This document shows positions 9,384 to 16,967 of a stretch of DNA of 48,659 nucleotides, one piece after another. Position 1 is the first letter of the stretch. Every line of letters begins with the position of its first letter. The position numbers and the translations under genes are program-made. The stretch spans positions 1 to 48,659 of the forward strand of contig JAVKSM010000004.1 of NCBI GenBank assembly GCA_039583705.1. The letters run 5' to 3'. Source of the stretch: JAVKSM01 sp039583705. GTDB taxonomy: Bacteria > Actinomycetota > Actinomycetes > Mycobacteriales > Pseudonocardiaceae. Under the pieces are notes generated by a model. That model was not told where the DNA came from, made no database searches, and worked only from the letters and a program-made list of their open reading frames with translations.

Positions 9384-9790
9384 GTGGTTCCTGACGAGCC
9401 GGAGATCGCCGGAACGCTGCGCGACGCTGGCGCCCGGTTTGGCTTCGCCTTCGGCAGCCGCGCTACCGGCGAGGGCATCCGGCCGGACAGTGACCTCGAC
9501 GTCGCCGCCTGGTGGGGTGGCCCGCACCCGGCGCCGTGGGAGCTCGACCTGCCCGAGACGGTCGACCTGCTCGTGGCCCCCGAACTGCGGGCGGACCAGA
9601 CAGCCCTGGCTGCGGTCAAGTACCGCTTCATCACGGCCCTCGAAGGATGCGTCCGGGTGGCCCGCCACATCACCGTCTCGGAGGGTGGCCGCCCCGGGAC
9701 ACCGACGCGGCCACCGGGCGAGGCCTCGGAGAGTACGGTGTGCTCGACACCGCCCTCGCGGTACCGCTCGCCCTGGTATCGGGTGGCCCC
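9384..9790 (+). pseudogene. Decayed MNT/HEPN toxin-antitoxin module, deletion-fused and frameshifted
   Basis: From GTG 9384 the frame reads an MNT-type nucleotidyltransferase N-terminus: FAFGSRATGEGIRPDSDLDVAAW, with the GS...DxD catalytic signature, then LPETVDLLV, the usual end of the MNT core strand. It passes straight into LAAVKYRFITALEGCVRVARHI, which matches the first helix of a HEPN (HepT-like) toxin, with no stop between. Near 9685 the frame shifts by one: the next frame continues DTDAATGRGLGEYGVLDTALAV, the following HEPN segment. The match stops before the HEPN catalytic RxxxxH motif. The MNT 3' half, the HEPN 5' end and the HEPN active site are therefore lost. This is a remnant of a two-gene antitoxin-toxin pair; no function is expected. 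Confidence 0.7.
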
Positions 9791-9840
9791 TGCCCCTGGT
9801 CTGAGCGGCTGCGCCCGTCGCCTTGCGTAGGCTGACGGTC

Positions 9841-10956
9841 GTGACGGTGGCACCGGAGGGACGCCGGCTGCTACGGCTGGAGGTCCGCAACAGCCGCACT
9901 CCGATCGAGCGCAAGCCGTCCTGGATCCGGACCAGGGCCACGATGGGTCCGCAGTACGTCGAGCTCAAGAACCTGGTGCACGACGCCGGCCTGCACACGG
10001 TCTGCGAGGAGGCCGGCTGCCCCAACATCTTCGAGTGCTGGGAGGACCGGGAGGCGACCTTCCTCATCGGCGGCGAGCGGTGCACGCGACGCTGTGACTT
10101 CTGCCAGATCGGCACCGGGCGGCCGGCCCCGCTGGACGTCGACGAGCCGCGCCGGGTCGCTGAGTCGGTGCGAACCATGGGGCTGCGCTATTCGTCCATC
10201 ACCGGCGTGGCCCGCGACGACCTCCCCGACGGCGGCGCCTGGCTCTACGCCGAAACCGTCCGCCAGGTGCACGCGTGCGCCCCCGGTACCGGGGTCGAGC
10301 TGCTCATCCCCGACTTCGACGCCGAGCCCGCCGCGCTGGCCGAGGTGTTCGGCGCGGCACCGGAGGTGCTGGCCCACAACGTCGAGACCGTGCCGCGGAT
10401 CTTCCGCCGGATCCGGCCCGGCTTCCGTTACCAGCGCTCGCTCGACGTGCTCGCCGCCGCCCGCGCCAACGGGCTGGTCACCAAGTCGAACCTGATCCTC
10501 GGCATGGGTGAGGACCCCGCGGAGGTGCATGACGCGATGGTGCGGCTGCACGCCGCGGGATGCGAGATCCTCACGATCACGCAATACCTGCGTCCCAGCG
10601 CCCGCCACCACCCGGTGGACCGCTGGGTGCACCCCGAGGAGTTCCTCACCCACCGCGACGACGCCGAGCGCATCGGGTTCGCGGGGGTGATGGCCGGCCC
10701 GCTGGTGCGCTCCTCCTACCGGGCGGGGCGGCTCTACGCGGCGGCGATGGCGCGGCGTGGTCAGGCGCTGCCTGAGCCGCTGGGACACCTGGCCCAGGAG
10801 GGTCCCGCCACCCAGGAGGCTGCGAGCGTTGTCACTCGGATGCGCCACCGCCACGCCCGCCCGCACCTGGGAGTGGATGCCCCGCCGTATCCTGGGCACC
10901 ATGGCCGCTCAGCAGAATCCGGGTGTCCGCAAGGAGGCGGCGCGCACCAAGCGTGA
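9841..10956 (+). CDS. lipA: Lipoyl synthase (radical SAM) with unusual C-terminal extension
   Basis: LipA inserts two sulfur atoms into protein-bound octanoyl groups. The product has 371 residues from GTG 9841. The auxiliary cluster cysteines are C55, C60 and C66 (CEEAGCPNIFEC), the radical SAM cysteines C81, C85 and C88 (CTRRCDFC), and the C-terminal RSSY ligand motif sits near residue 290. Family members of about 310-330 residues usually end soon after LAQEGPATQEA. Here the frame runs on for about 45 low-complexity Arg/His/Pro/Gly residues and ends 56 bp inside the next gene, so the usual stop seems lost. The enzyme core is complete and probably active. It is separated from lipB by the TA relic. 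Confidence 0.93.
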   Translation: MTVAPEGRRLLRLEVRNSRTPIERKPSWIRTRATMGPQYVELKNLVHDAGLHTVCEEAGCPNIFECWEDREATFLIGGERCTRRCDFCQIGTGRPAPLDVDEPRRVAESVRTMGLRYSSITGVARDDLPDGGAWLYAETVRQVHACAPGTGVELLIPDFDAEPAALAEVFGAAPEVLAHNVETVPRIFRRIRPGFRYQRSLDVLAAARANGLVTKSNLILGMGEDPAEVHDAMVRLHAAGCEILTITQYLRPSARHHPVDRWVHPEEFLTHRDDAERIGFAGVMAGPLVRSSYRAGRLYAAAMARRGQALPEPLGHLAQEGPATQEAASVVTRMRHRHARPHLGVDAPPYPGHHGRSAESGCPQGGGAHQA

Positions 10957-11632
10957 GACCGCCCGGCAGCGGCGCCAACAGGTCGTCCAAGCCTTCATCG
11001 CCCAGCGCCGCGAGGACAAGGCGCTGCTCCCGCTCATGATCGGCGCGGTCGTCACCGCCGGTGGGGTGGGCTTCGGGCTCGGCGTCATCTGGGGTCTGCA
11101 GTGGACGTTGCTGGCGGTGGGGCTCGCGGCCGGCGTGCTGGCAGCGGTGATCATTTTCAGTCGGCGCTTGCAGCGCAACGTCTACCGTAAGGCCGAGGGA
11201 CAGCCCGGGGCCGCGGGGTGGGCGTTGGAGAACATGCGCGGCCAATGGCGCGTGACCGCCGGGGTCGCCACCACCACGCAGCTCGACACCGTACACCGGG
11301 TCATCGGCCGTCCCGGCGTGGTGCTCGTCGCCGAAGGCGCCCCGCACCGGGCGAAGAACCTGCTCGCCCAGGAGAAGAAGCGGGTGTCCCGGCTGGTCGG
11401 TCAAATCCCGATCTACAACGTCGTCGTCGGCAACGAGGAGGGCCAGGTCCCGCTGCGCCGGCTGCAGGCGCACCTGGCCAAGCTGCCGCGCAACATCAGC
11501 GCGGCCGAGATGGACAAGCTGGAGACCCGGCTGGCGGCGTTGACCAGCCGTAGCGGCCCGGTGCTGCCCAAAGGGCCGCTTCCGCAGGGCGCCCGCATGC
11601 GCAGCGTGCAGCGAGCCGTGCGTCGGCGCTGA
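10901..11632 (+). CDS. DUF4191 domain membrane protein
   Basis: The protein has 243 residues and is the positional match of mycobacterial Rv2219. It has a basic N-terminus (RKEAARTKRETARQRRQQV), two adjacent hydrophobic segments at about residues 48-90 (LMIGAVVTAGGVGFGLGVIWG and LLAVGLAAGVLAAVIIF), then a soluble basic C-terminal domain with GRPGVVLVAEGAP and VGQIPIYNVVVGNEEGQVPL. The function is unknown; its constant place beside lipA and glnA is the only hint. ATG 10901 (MAAQQNPG) is the expected start, and the reading frame upstream of it belongs to lipA's region. It overlaps the extended lipA by 56 bp in another frame. Confidence 0.85.
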   Translation: MAAQQNPGVRKEAARTKRETARQRRQQVVQAFIAQRREDKALLPLMIGAVVTAGGVGFGLGVIWGLQWTLLAVGLAAGVLAAVIIFSRRLQRNVYRKAEGQPGAAGWALENMRGQWRVTAGVATTTQLDTVHRVIGRPGVVLVAEGAPHRAKNLLAQEKKRVSRLVGQIPIYNVVVGNEEGQVPLRRLQAHLAKLPRNISAAEMDKLETRLAALTSRSGPVLPKGPLPQGARMRSVQRAVRRR

Positions 11633-11663
11633 ACGGGCTTCGGGAACGGGACCCGGATCCACC

Positions 11664-11679
11664 CACAAGAAATCTTGTG
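11664..11679. promoter_or_regulatory. Perfect 16-bp palindrome upstream of the sedolisin gene
   Basis: CACAAGAAATCTTGTG is a perfect inverted repeat with 7-bp arms and a 2-bp centre, AT-richer than its surroundings. It lies 107 bp upstream of the protease ATG and 32 bp after the DUF4191 stop. It could be an operator for a dimeric regulator. A 12-bp direct repeat (GGCTCGCTGGGA at 11703-11714 and 11762-11773) lies in the same leader. The role is inferred only from symmetry and position. Confidence 0.4.
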
Positions 11680-11785
11680 CTGTGATTCACGCCAGCCATC
11701 GGGGCTCGCTGGGACAATCTCGAGGTCAGCCAGCGGTCGGGGAAACCCATCGGCATCTCACGGCTCGCTGGGAGGCGGGTACCAC

Positions 11786-13801
11786 ATGCGCAGATCGTCG
11801 GCGTTCGTCGCCGTGATCGCCACACTCGCCACAGTCGCCACGCTCGGCGGGGGGGCCGCGTTCGCGGCGCCCGGCGCGAGCGCGGCATGGGCCACGATTC
11901 CCGGTTCGGCCGCGGCGTGGGCGACGCCCGGCAACCGCGTCGCGGACGTCAACGCGAACGACAAGATGGTCTTCCGGGTCTACCTCAAGATGCGGGATCT
12001 GGCCGATACCGAGGCGACCGCAAGGGCGGTCTCCGACCCGAAGAGCCCCAGCTACCGGCACTACCTCACCCCGGCCCAGGTCCGGGACCGCTTCGCACCG
12101 ACGGCCCAGGCCGTGTCCGCGGTCAAGGGTTGGCTGGTCGGTGCGGGCTTCCGGATCGGCGAGGTGCCCCCGAACAACATGTTCGTCGAGGCGGTCGGTA
12201 CCACCCAGCAGGTGGCACGCGCTTTCAACACCGAGCTGGGTGTCTACTCGGTGCACGGCCAGTGGGTGCGCGGCGCGTCCCGCCCACTGTCGGTTCCGGC
12301 CCCGCTCGCCGACACGGTCGTCGGCGTGATCGGCGTGGACCAGGCGATGGCGCTGCTCCGGCCGGACCACCGGGGTGGCCGCGACGACAACGGGCCTGGG
12401 GTGCCGCCGGCCGAGCGCGCCGCCCCGACCACCGTGCCGCCGCCCCCGGGCTTCCGCAACGCGGGACCGTGCTCGGCGTACTGGGCAGCGAAGCTGGACA
12501 CCACCGACCCGGCCTACGGCGGTGGCTTCCCCAACCCGCTGCCCTATGCGCCGTGCGGCTACAAGCCGGGCCAGCTACGAGCCGCGTACGGGGTCGACGA
12601 CCTGGCGCGCCACGGCACCGACGGCAGGGGCACCACGGTGGCGATCATCGACGCCTTCGCCTCGCCGACGCTGTTCCAGGACGCGGCGACCTACGCCGCG
12701 CGCAACGACCCGAGCCATCCGCTGGGTCGCGACCAGTTCTCGTCCCTGCTGTTCCCGACCAACCCCGACATGGAGGGGCCTGACCAGTGCGACGCCGCCG
12801 GCTGGTACGGCGAGCAGAGCCTCGACGTGGAAGCCGTCCACGCCATGGCACCGGGGGCGCACATCCTCTACGTCGGCGGCTCCGACTGCCAGGACATCTC
12901 GCTGGACAAGGCGCTCAACGCCGTGGTGTCCGCCAACCTGGCGCGGATCGTGTCCAACTCCTACGGCGACCGGGGCGAGGATCTGCCGCTCGACGAGATC
13001 CAGGCGTTCCAGCAGATCGCCTTCCAGGCCGTCTTCGAGGGCATCGGCCTCTACTTCTCCTCCGGCGACAACGGCGACGAGGCCGCGTACAACAAAGGGG
13101 CTCCGACGCCGGACTTCGCCGCCTCCAGCCCATGGGTGACCGCCGTCGGCGGCACCAGCCTGGGCATCGACGCCAACGGCAAGCGCGTGGTGGACACCGG
13201 CTGGGAGTCGGGCAAGAGCGCCTTGACCAACGGGACGTGGTCCCCGCCCGCGCCGGGCGCCTTTCTCTATGGCTCGGGCGGCGGTACCAGCCGCCTGTTC
13301 AGCGAGCCGTTCTACCAGTTTGGCGTCGTACCCGACTCGCTGGCCCAGAAGAACCGACCAGGAGGGCTCCGGGGCCGGGTCGTGCCCGACATCTCCATGG
13401 TCGGCGACCCGAACACCGGCATGCTCATCGGGATCACCCAGACCTTCCCGGAAGGAGTCGCCTACGGCGAGTACCGGATCGGTGGCACCAGCCTGGCGGC
13501 GCCGCTGTTCGCCGGGTTGATGGCGCTGGCCGACCAGGCCGATGACGCGCCGCACGGCTTCGTCAACCCGGCGCTCTACGAACTAGGGGTTTCGCGGAAC
13601 GGCCCGATCCAGGACGTCCTGCCGACCAGGAACGGCGTGGTCCGGGTGGACTACGCCAACAGCCTGGATGCGAGCAAGGGTCTGCTGACCTCGGTACGCA
13701 GCTTCAGCTTTCCGGGCCTGTTCATCGACACCCGGAAGGGCTATGACGACGTGACAGGTCTTGGCACGCCGAACGGAGCCACGTTCGTCCCCCGGATTTG
13801 A
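11786..13801 (+). CDS. Secreted sedolisin-type (S53) serine-carboxyl protease with propeptide
   Basis: This 671-residue secreted protease carries a signal peptide (about 1-28, ending AAFAAP), a pro-kumamolisin-like activation domain (about 45-195, with SPSYRHYLTPAQVRDRFAP), a proline-rich linker, and an S53 catalytic domain. The Ser-Glu-Asp set is visible: E343 and D347 in GEQSLDVEAVHAMAPGA and S569 in GGTSLAAPLFAGL; SSGDNGDE carries the oxyanion-hole Asp. The C-terminal DTRKGYDDVTGLGTPNG resembles the calcium site. ATG 11786 has a GGGAGG site 10 nt upstream; the reading frame opens earlier, but no signal peptide would result. Such enzymes usually self-activate at acid pH. The gene is not part of the mycobacterial order here. 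It ends 30 bp before the assembly gap, but the stop codon is present on both sides of the gap, so the CDS is complete. Confidence 0.88.
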   Translation: MRRSSAFVAVIATLATVATLGGGAAFAAPGASAAWATIPGSAAAWATPGNRVADVNANDKMVFRVYLKMRDLADTEATARAVSDPKSPSYRHYLTPAQVRDRFAPTAQAVSAVKGWLVGAGFRIGEVPPNNMFVEAVGTTQQVARAFNTELGVYSVHGQWVRGASRPLSVPAPLADTVVGVIGVDQAMALLRPDHRGGRDDNGPGVPPAERAAPTTVPPPPGFRNAGPCSAYWAAKLDTTDPAYGGGFPNPLPYAPCGYKPGQLRAAYGVDDLARHGTDGRGTTVAIIDAFASPTLFQDAATYAARNDPSHPLGRDQFSSLLFPTNPDMEGPDQCDAAGWYGEQSLDVEAVHAMAPGAHILYVGGSDCQDISLDKALNAVVSANLARIVSNSYGDRGEDLPLDEIQAFQQIAFQAVFEGIGLYFSSGDNGDEAAYNKGAPTPDFAASSPWVTAVGGTSLGIDANGKRVVDTGWESGKSALTNGTWSPPAPGAFLYGSGGGTSRLFSEPFYQFGVVPDSLAQKNRPGGLRGRVVPDISMVGDPNTGMLIGITQTFPEGVAYGEYRIGGTSLAAPLFAGLMALADQADDAPHGFVNPALYELGVSRNGPIQDVLPTRNGVVRVDYANSLDASKGLLTSVRSFSFPGLFIDTRKGYDDVTGLGTPNGATFVPRI

Positions 13802-13831
13802 CGGGGCGGATGCGAGCCGTGGCGGATGCGA
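13755..13831. repeat. Left copy of a 77-bp duplication flanking the gap
   Basis: These 77 bases are identical to 13932-14008, on the other side of the N run. They cover the last codons and stop of the protease. Most simply they are the same locus at the ends of two contigs that overlap by 77 bases and were joined with Ns. They are then an assembly artefact, not a biological repeat. Confidence 0.85.
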
Positions 13832-13931
13832 NNNNNNNNNNNNNNNNNNNNNNNNNNNNNNNNNNNNNNNNNNNNNNNNNNNNNNNNNNNNNNNNNNNNN
13901 NNNNNNNNNNNNNNNNNNNNNNNNNNNNNNN
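13832..13931. other. Assembly gap of exactly 100 N
   Basis: A run of 100 N, the standard filler for a gap of unknown size. Both flanks carry the same 77 bp and a short tandem repeat. The true sequence probably has no gap of this size, and may be shorter than shown by about 177 bp or differ only in repeat copy number. Confidence 0.97.
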
Positions 13932-14024
13932 CAGGTCTTGGCACGCCGAACGGAGCCACGTTCGTCCCCCGGATTTGACGGGGCGGATGCGAGCCGTGGC
14001 GGATGCGAGCCGTGGCGGATGCGA
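13932..14024. repeat. Right copy of the 77-bp duplication, with a 16-bp tandem repeat
   Basis: 13932-14008 repeats 13755-13831 exactly. From 13983 to 14024 the 16-bp unit GCGGATGCGAGCCGTG occurs 2.6 times, starting just after the protease stop codon. The left contig ends inside this repeat, which explains why assembly stopped here. The real copy number cannot be read from this sequence. Confidence 0.8.
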
Positions 14025-14043
14025 CGCGGCGTGAGCGGTCGTG

Positions 14044-14478
14044 TCAGCGGCTGCTCACCACCACGGTGTCGGTCGCCCGGTCGTGCAGGCCTCGGCCGTC
14101 GGCGTTGTAGACCACCGGCGGGATGACCAGGCAGAGCAGCACGGTCCGCCCGACGGATCGGGCGAAACCGGGCCGGCCACCGGCCATGCGGCTGACCTGC
14201 AACCCGAAGAGCGCGTGCCCCGGGGTCCGGCCGGCAACGGTCAGCGACACCAGGGTGAGCAGGGCGAACAACGCCAGCGCCGAGGTGCCCGGGTTCCGGG
14301 TCAACAGTTGGGCCAGCACCGCGCAGGGCAGCCAGTCCACGAGGATCGCCCCGAATCGGCGGCCGAAGCCTGCCACGGAGCCCGGGCCCGACTCCGGCCG
14401 ACCCAGCCGCTCCCCGCGGTATGCCTGTAGCGACCCGGTCGGCGGCGGGGGGGCGAGCCAGGTCTGCGTCCACCTCAC
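14044..14478 (-). CDS. RDD family membrane protein
   Basis: The protein has 144 residues with the RDD pattern: a charged opening RRFGAILVDWLP near residue 40, hydrophobic segments at about 44-60, 67-84 and 108-127, and the conserved AGRTPGHALFGLQVSR. A small RDD gene occupies the same place before glnA1 in mycobacteria. The function is unknown; some RDD proteins affect Na+ or other cation transport. ATG 14478 begins MRWTQTW. It is divergent from glnA1 and shares its upstream region, so the GlnR site could in principle affect both. Confidence 0.85.
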   Translation of the reverse strand: MRWTQTWLAPPPPTGSLQAYRGERLGRPESGPGSVAGFGRRFGAILVDWLPCAVLAQLLTRNPGTSALALFALLTLVSLTVAGRTPGHALFGLQVSRMAGGRPGFARSVGRTVLLCLVIPPVVYNADGRGLHDRATDTVVVSSR

Positions 14479-14530
14479 CGGCTCAGGGTACGTTCCCGGG
14501 CTGCTGGGCCGCTCGGGTGAGGTCGTCCCG

Positions 14531-14584
14531 TTAACTCGCGTGAAACACTTGGGTGACCAACGGGCAACACCATCGGCTTAGCGT
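14531..14584 (+). promoter_or_regulatory. GlnR-type operator and -10 box of glnA1
   Basis: Four half-sites occur at exact 11-bp spacing: TTAAC (14531-14535), GAAAC (14542-14546), GTGAC (14553-14557) and GCAAC (14564-14568), each separated by 6 bp. This matches the actinobacterial GlnR pattern GTnAC-N6-GAAAC repeated twice, known upstream of glnA and amtB. A TANNNT -10 (TAGCGT, 14579-14584) follows 10 bp later, so GlnR would sit at about -25 to -60, a usual activator position. The GTG start is 107 bp further on. Confidence 0.7.
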
Positions 14585-14691
14585 CGCCTCATGGCGCGGC
14601 CCGGACGGGGTCGCGGACCCGCCGCCGGACACCCGGCGGTGGCTCGTTCCCCCGAGCCCCCCGTCCCACCGCCAGGAAGGAGCCAACGAGG

Positions 14692-16116
14692 GTGTTCACC
14701 AACGCCGACGAGGTCCTCAAGTTCATCCGCGACGAGGACGTCAAGTTCATCGACGTCCGGTTCTGCGACGTGCCCGGGATCATGCAGCACTTCACCGTGC
14801 CGACGCAGTACTTCGACGAGGAGCGCTACACCGAGGGCCTGGCCTTCGACGGCTCGTCCGTGCGCGGTTTCCAGCAGATCCACGAGTCGGACATGCAGTT
14901 GTTGCCCGACCCCGCCACGGCTCGCCTCGACCCGTTCCGCGCGGCGAAGACCCTGAACATGAACTTCTTCGTGCACGACCCGCTGACGCTCGAGCCCTAC
15001 AGCCGCGACCCGCGCAACGTCGCCCGCAAGGCCGAGGACTACCTGGCCTCCTCAGGCGTCGCCGATGCGGCCTACTTCGGACCCGAGGCTGAGTTCTACA
15101 TCTTCGACTCGGTCCGCTTCGACACCACGGCCAACGGCGCCTTCCACGAGATCAACTCGATCGAGGGCTGGTGGAACACCGGCGCCCGTGAGGAGGGCGG
15201 CAACCTCGGCTACAAGGTGCCTTACAAGCGGGGTTACTTCCCGGTGGAGCCGACCGACCACTACTCCGACCTGCGCGCCGCAATGGTGACCAACCTCATC
15301 GACGCCGGGTTCTCGGTCGAGAAGCTGCACCACGAGGTCGGCACCGCCGGCCAAGCAGAGATCAACTACCGGTTCAACACCCTGCTGCACGCCGCTGACG
15401 ACCTGCAGCTCTACAAGTACATCCTCAAGAACACCGCCTGGGCCGCGGGCAAGAGCGTGACGTTCATGCCCAAGCCGCTCTTCGGTGACAACGGCTCGGG
15501 TATGCACACCCACCAGTCGCTGTGGAAGGACGGCGATCCACTGTTCTACGACGAGTCGGGCTACGCGGGCCTGTCCGACGTGGGTCGGCACTACATCGGC
15601 GGCCTGCTGCACCACGCTCCGAGCCTGCTCGCCTTCGCCTGCCCGACCGTGAACTCCTACCACCGGCTGGTGCCCGGCTTCGAGGCACCGGTGAACCTCG
15701 TCTACTCCCAGCGCAACCGCTCGGCGTGCGTCCGCATCCCGATCACCGGGAGCAACCCGAAGGCCAAGCGCCTGGAGTTCCGCTGCCCCGACTCGTCCGG
15801 CAACCCCTACCTGACCTTCGCATCGATGATGATGGCCGGCCTCGACGGCATCAAGAACAAGATCGAACCACCAGCCCCCATCGACAAGGATCTCTACGAG
15901 CTGCCGCCCGAGGAGGCCAAGGACGTCACCCATGTGCCCGCCAGCCTGGGCGAGGTGATCGAGAGCCTGGAGTCCGACCACGACTACCTGCTTGACGGCT
16001 CCGTGTTCACCCCGGACCTCATCGAGACCTGGATCGAGCTCAAACGCAGCGAGGAGATCGACCCGCTGCGGCTGCGCCCGCACCCCTACGAGTTCGCGCT
16101 CTACTACGACGTGTGA
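14692..16116 (+). CDS. glnA: Glutamine synthetase, type I beta (adenylylatable)
   Basis: This 474-residue enzyme makes glutamine from glutamate, ammonia and ATP and assembles as a dodecamer in the cytoplasm. Visible marks are FDGSSVRGF near residue 59, AEFYIFDSVRF, the ATP-binding region KSVTFMPKPLFGDNGSGMHTHQS, and the adenylylation loop DKDLYELPPEE with Tyr402. That Tyr fits control by GlnE, encoded 2.4 kb downstream. GTG 14692 follows an AGGAAGGAG site. Transcription is probably under GlnR, given the operator at 14531. It is the glnA1 orthologue by position. A hairpin follows the stop codon. Confidence 0.97.
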   Translation: MFTNADEVLKFIRDEDVKFIDVRFCDVPGIMQHFTVPTQYFDEERYTEGLAFDGSSVRGFQQIHESDMQLLPDPATARLDPFRAAKTLNMNFFVHDPLTLEPYSRDPRNVARKAEDYLASSGVADAAYFGPEAEFYIFDSVRFDTTANGAFHEINSIEGWWNTGAREEGGNLGYKVPYKRGYFPVEPTDHYSDLRAAMVTNLIDAGFSVEKLHHEVGTAGQAEINYRFNTLLHAADDLQLYKYILKNTAWAAGKSVTFMPKPLFGDNGSGMHTHQSLWKDGDPLFYDESGYAGLSDVGRHYIGGLLHHAPSLLAFACPTVNSYHRLVPGFEAPVNLVYSQRNRSACVRIPITGSNPKAKRLEFRCPDSSGNPYLTFASMMMAGLDGIKNKIEPPAPIDKDLYELPPEEAKDVTHVPASLGEVIESLESDHDYLLDGSVFTPDLIETWIELKRSEEIDPLRLRPHPYEFALYYDV

Positions 16117-16120
16117 GTCT

Positions 16121-16137
16121 CGGGGTGAACCACCCCG
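16121..16137 (+). terminator. Hairpin just after glnA
   Basis: CGGGGTG (16121-16127) and CACCCCG (16131-16137) form a perfect 7-bp stem with a 3-nt loop, 4 bp after the glnA stop. It may be the glnA terminator. The sequence starting in it also resembles the end of an IS3-type element, so its origin is uncertain. Confidence 0.45.
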
Positions 16138-16249
16138 GGTTTGATGGAGGCTCTGTCCTGAGTGTGGAGGATGGAGAGATGGCCCCGGTCTTCGAGGCAC
16201 CCTCGTGAGGTGGTGGGCTGACCGAGCAGGCGGTGGACGCGCGTGACTG

Positions 16250-16860
16250 ACGGCGTGTGGCTCGGCCCTGCGGCGCGCTGCTGGGCTTCGCACCCGCGCT
16301 GCGCCAGGTGCACCTGCCACCCGAGGCGGTGCTGCTCCTCTTTCTCCCAGCGCTGCTCTACTGGGAGAGCATCCCATCCTGACCCCCTTCACCGCGTTCC
16401 TGCTCGCCGAGGCGATCCACGCCTCCGGCGTGCTCGCCGTCGTGGTGTGCGGGCTCGTGATCAGCCAGGCCGGGCCGCGTGTGGTGCGCGCCGGAACCCG
16501 CCAGCAGGCGGAGGCGTTCTGGTCGCTGTCCACATTTCTGCTCAACGGCGCGCTGTTCGTCCTCGTGGGGTTGGAGTCACAGTCGGCGGTCCGTGGCCTG
16601 ACCAGCGTTGCCCTCACCCGTGGACTGATCACGGTCGGTGCCGTCTCGGCGGCGGTCATCGGCGTACGCTTCGCCTGGCTGTTCACCACGCCGTACCTGA
16701 TCCGTCTGCTGGACCGCCGCCCGCAGCAGCGCCTGCGCCGCGTCGGTGCCCGCGCCCGGGTGGTGACGAGCGCCGTATCGACGACACCGTCCTGCGCCAG
16801 GTACAGACCAGGCTCGACATCGAGGAGGTACGCCTGTCCCGGCGCGAGGCGGCCGACTGA
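16250..16860 (+). pseudogene. Remnant of a CPA1-type Na+/H+ antiporter in three frames
   Basis: Three pieces of a NhaP-like antiporter are read in three frames. First, from about 16272, GALLGFAPALRQVHLPPEAVLLLFLPALLYWES, the early membrane helices, ends at a TGA (16380-16382 region). Second, from 16379, LTPFTAFLLAEAIHASGVLAVVVCGL runs on to LLNGALFVLVGLESQSAV and further helices to about 16740. Third, in another frame, DDTVLRQVQTRLDIEEVRLSRREAAD ends at 16860, like the cytoplasmic tail. The central helices with the ion-binding aspartates lie in the missing part between pieces one and two. Intact family members exceed 500 residues; this has about 200. It cannot be functional. Confidence 0.75.
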
Positions 16861-16967
16861 CCTATCACGCTCGCCGCGCAGGCCGGGTGCGTAGTCGCTG
16901 AGTGGTCGCGGCACATGCCGCAGGGACTGGCCGGTACCCACCCCCGAACCGGTCCTTCTCGGGCTCG

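Noticed and set aside
13755..14008. Real duplication of the protease 3' end
   Set aside because: The copies abut a 100-N filler and are identical over 77 bp, as expected from overlapping contig ends.
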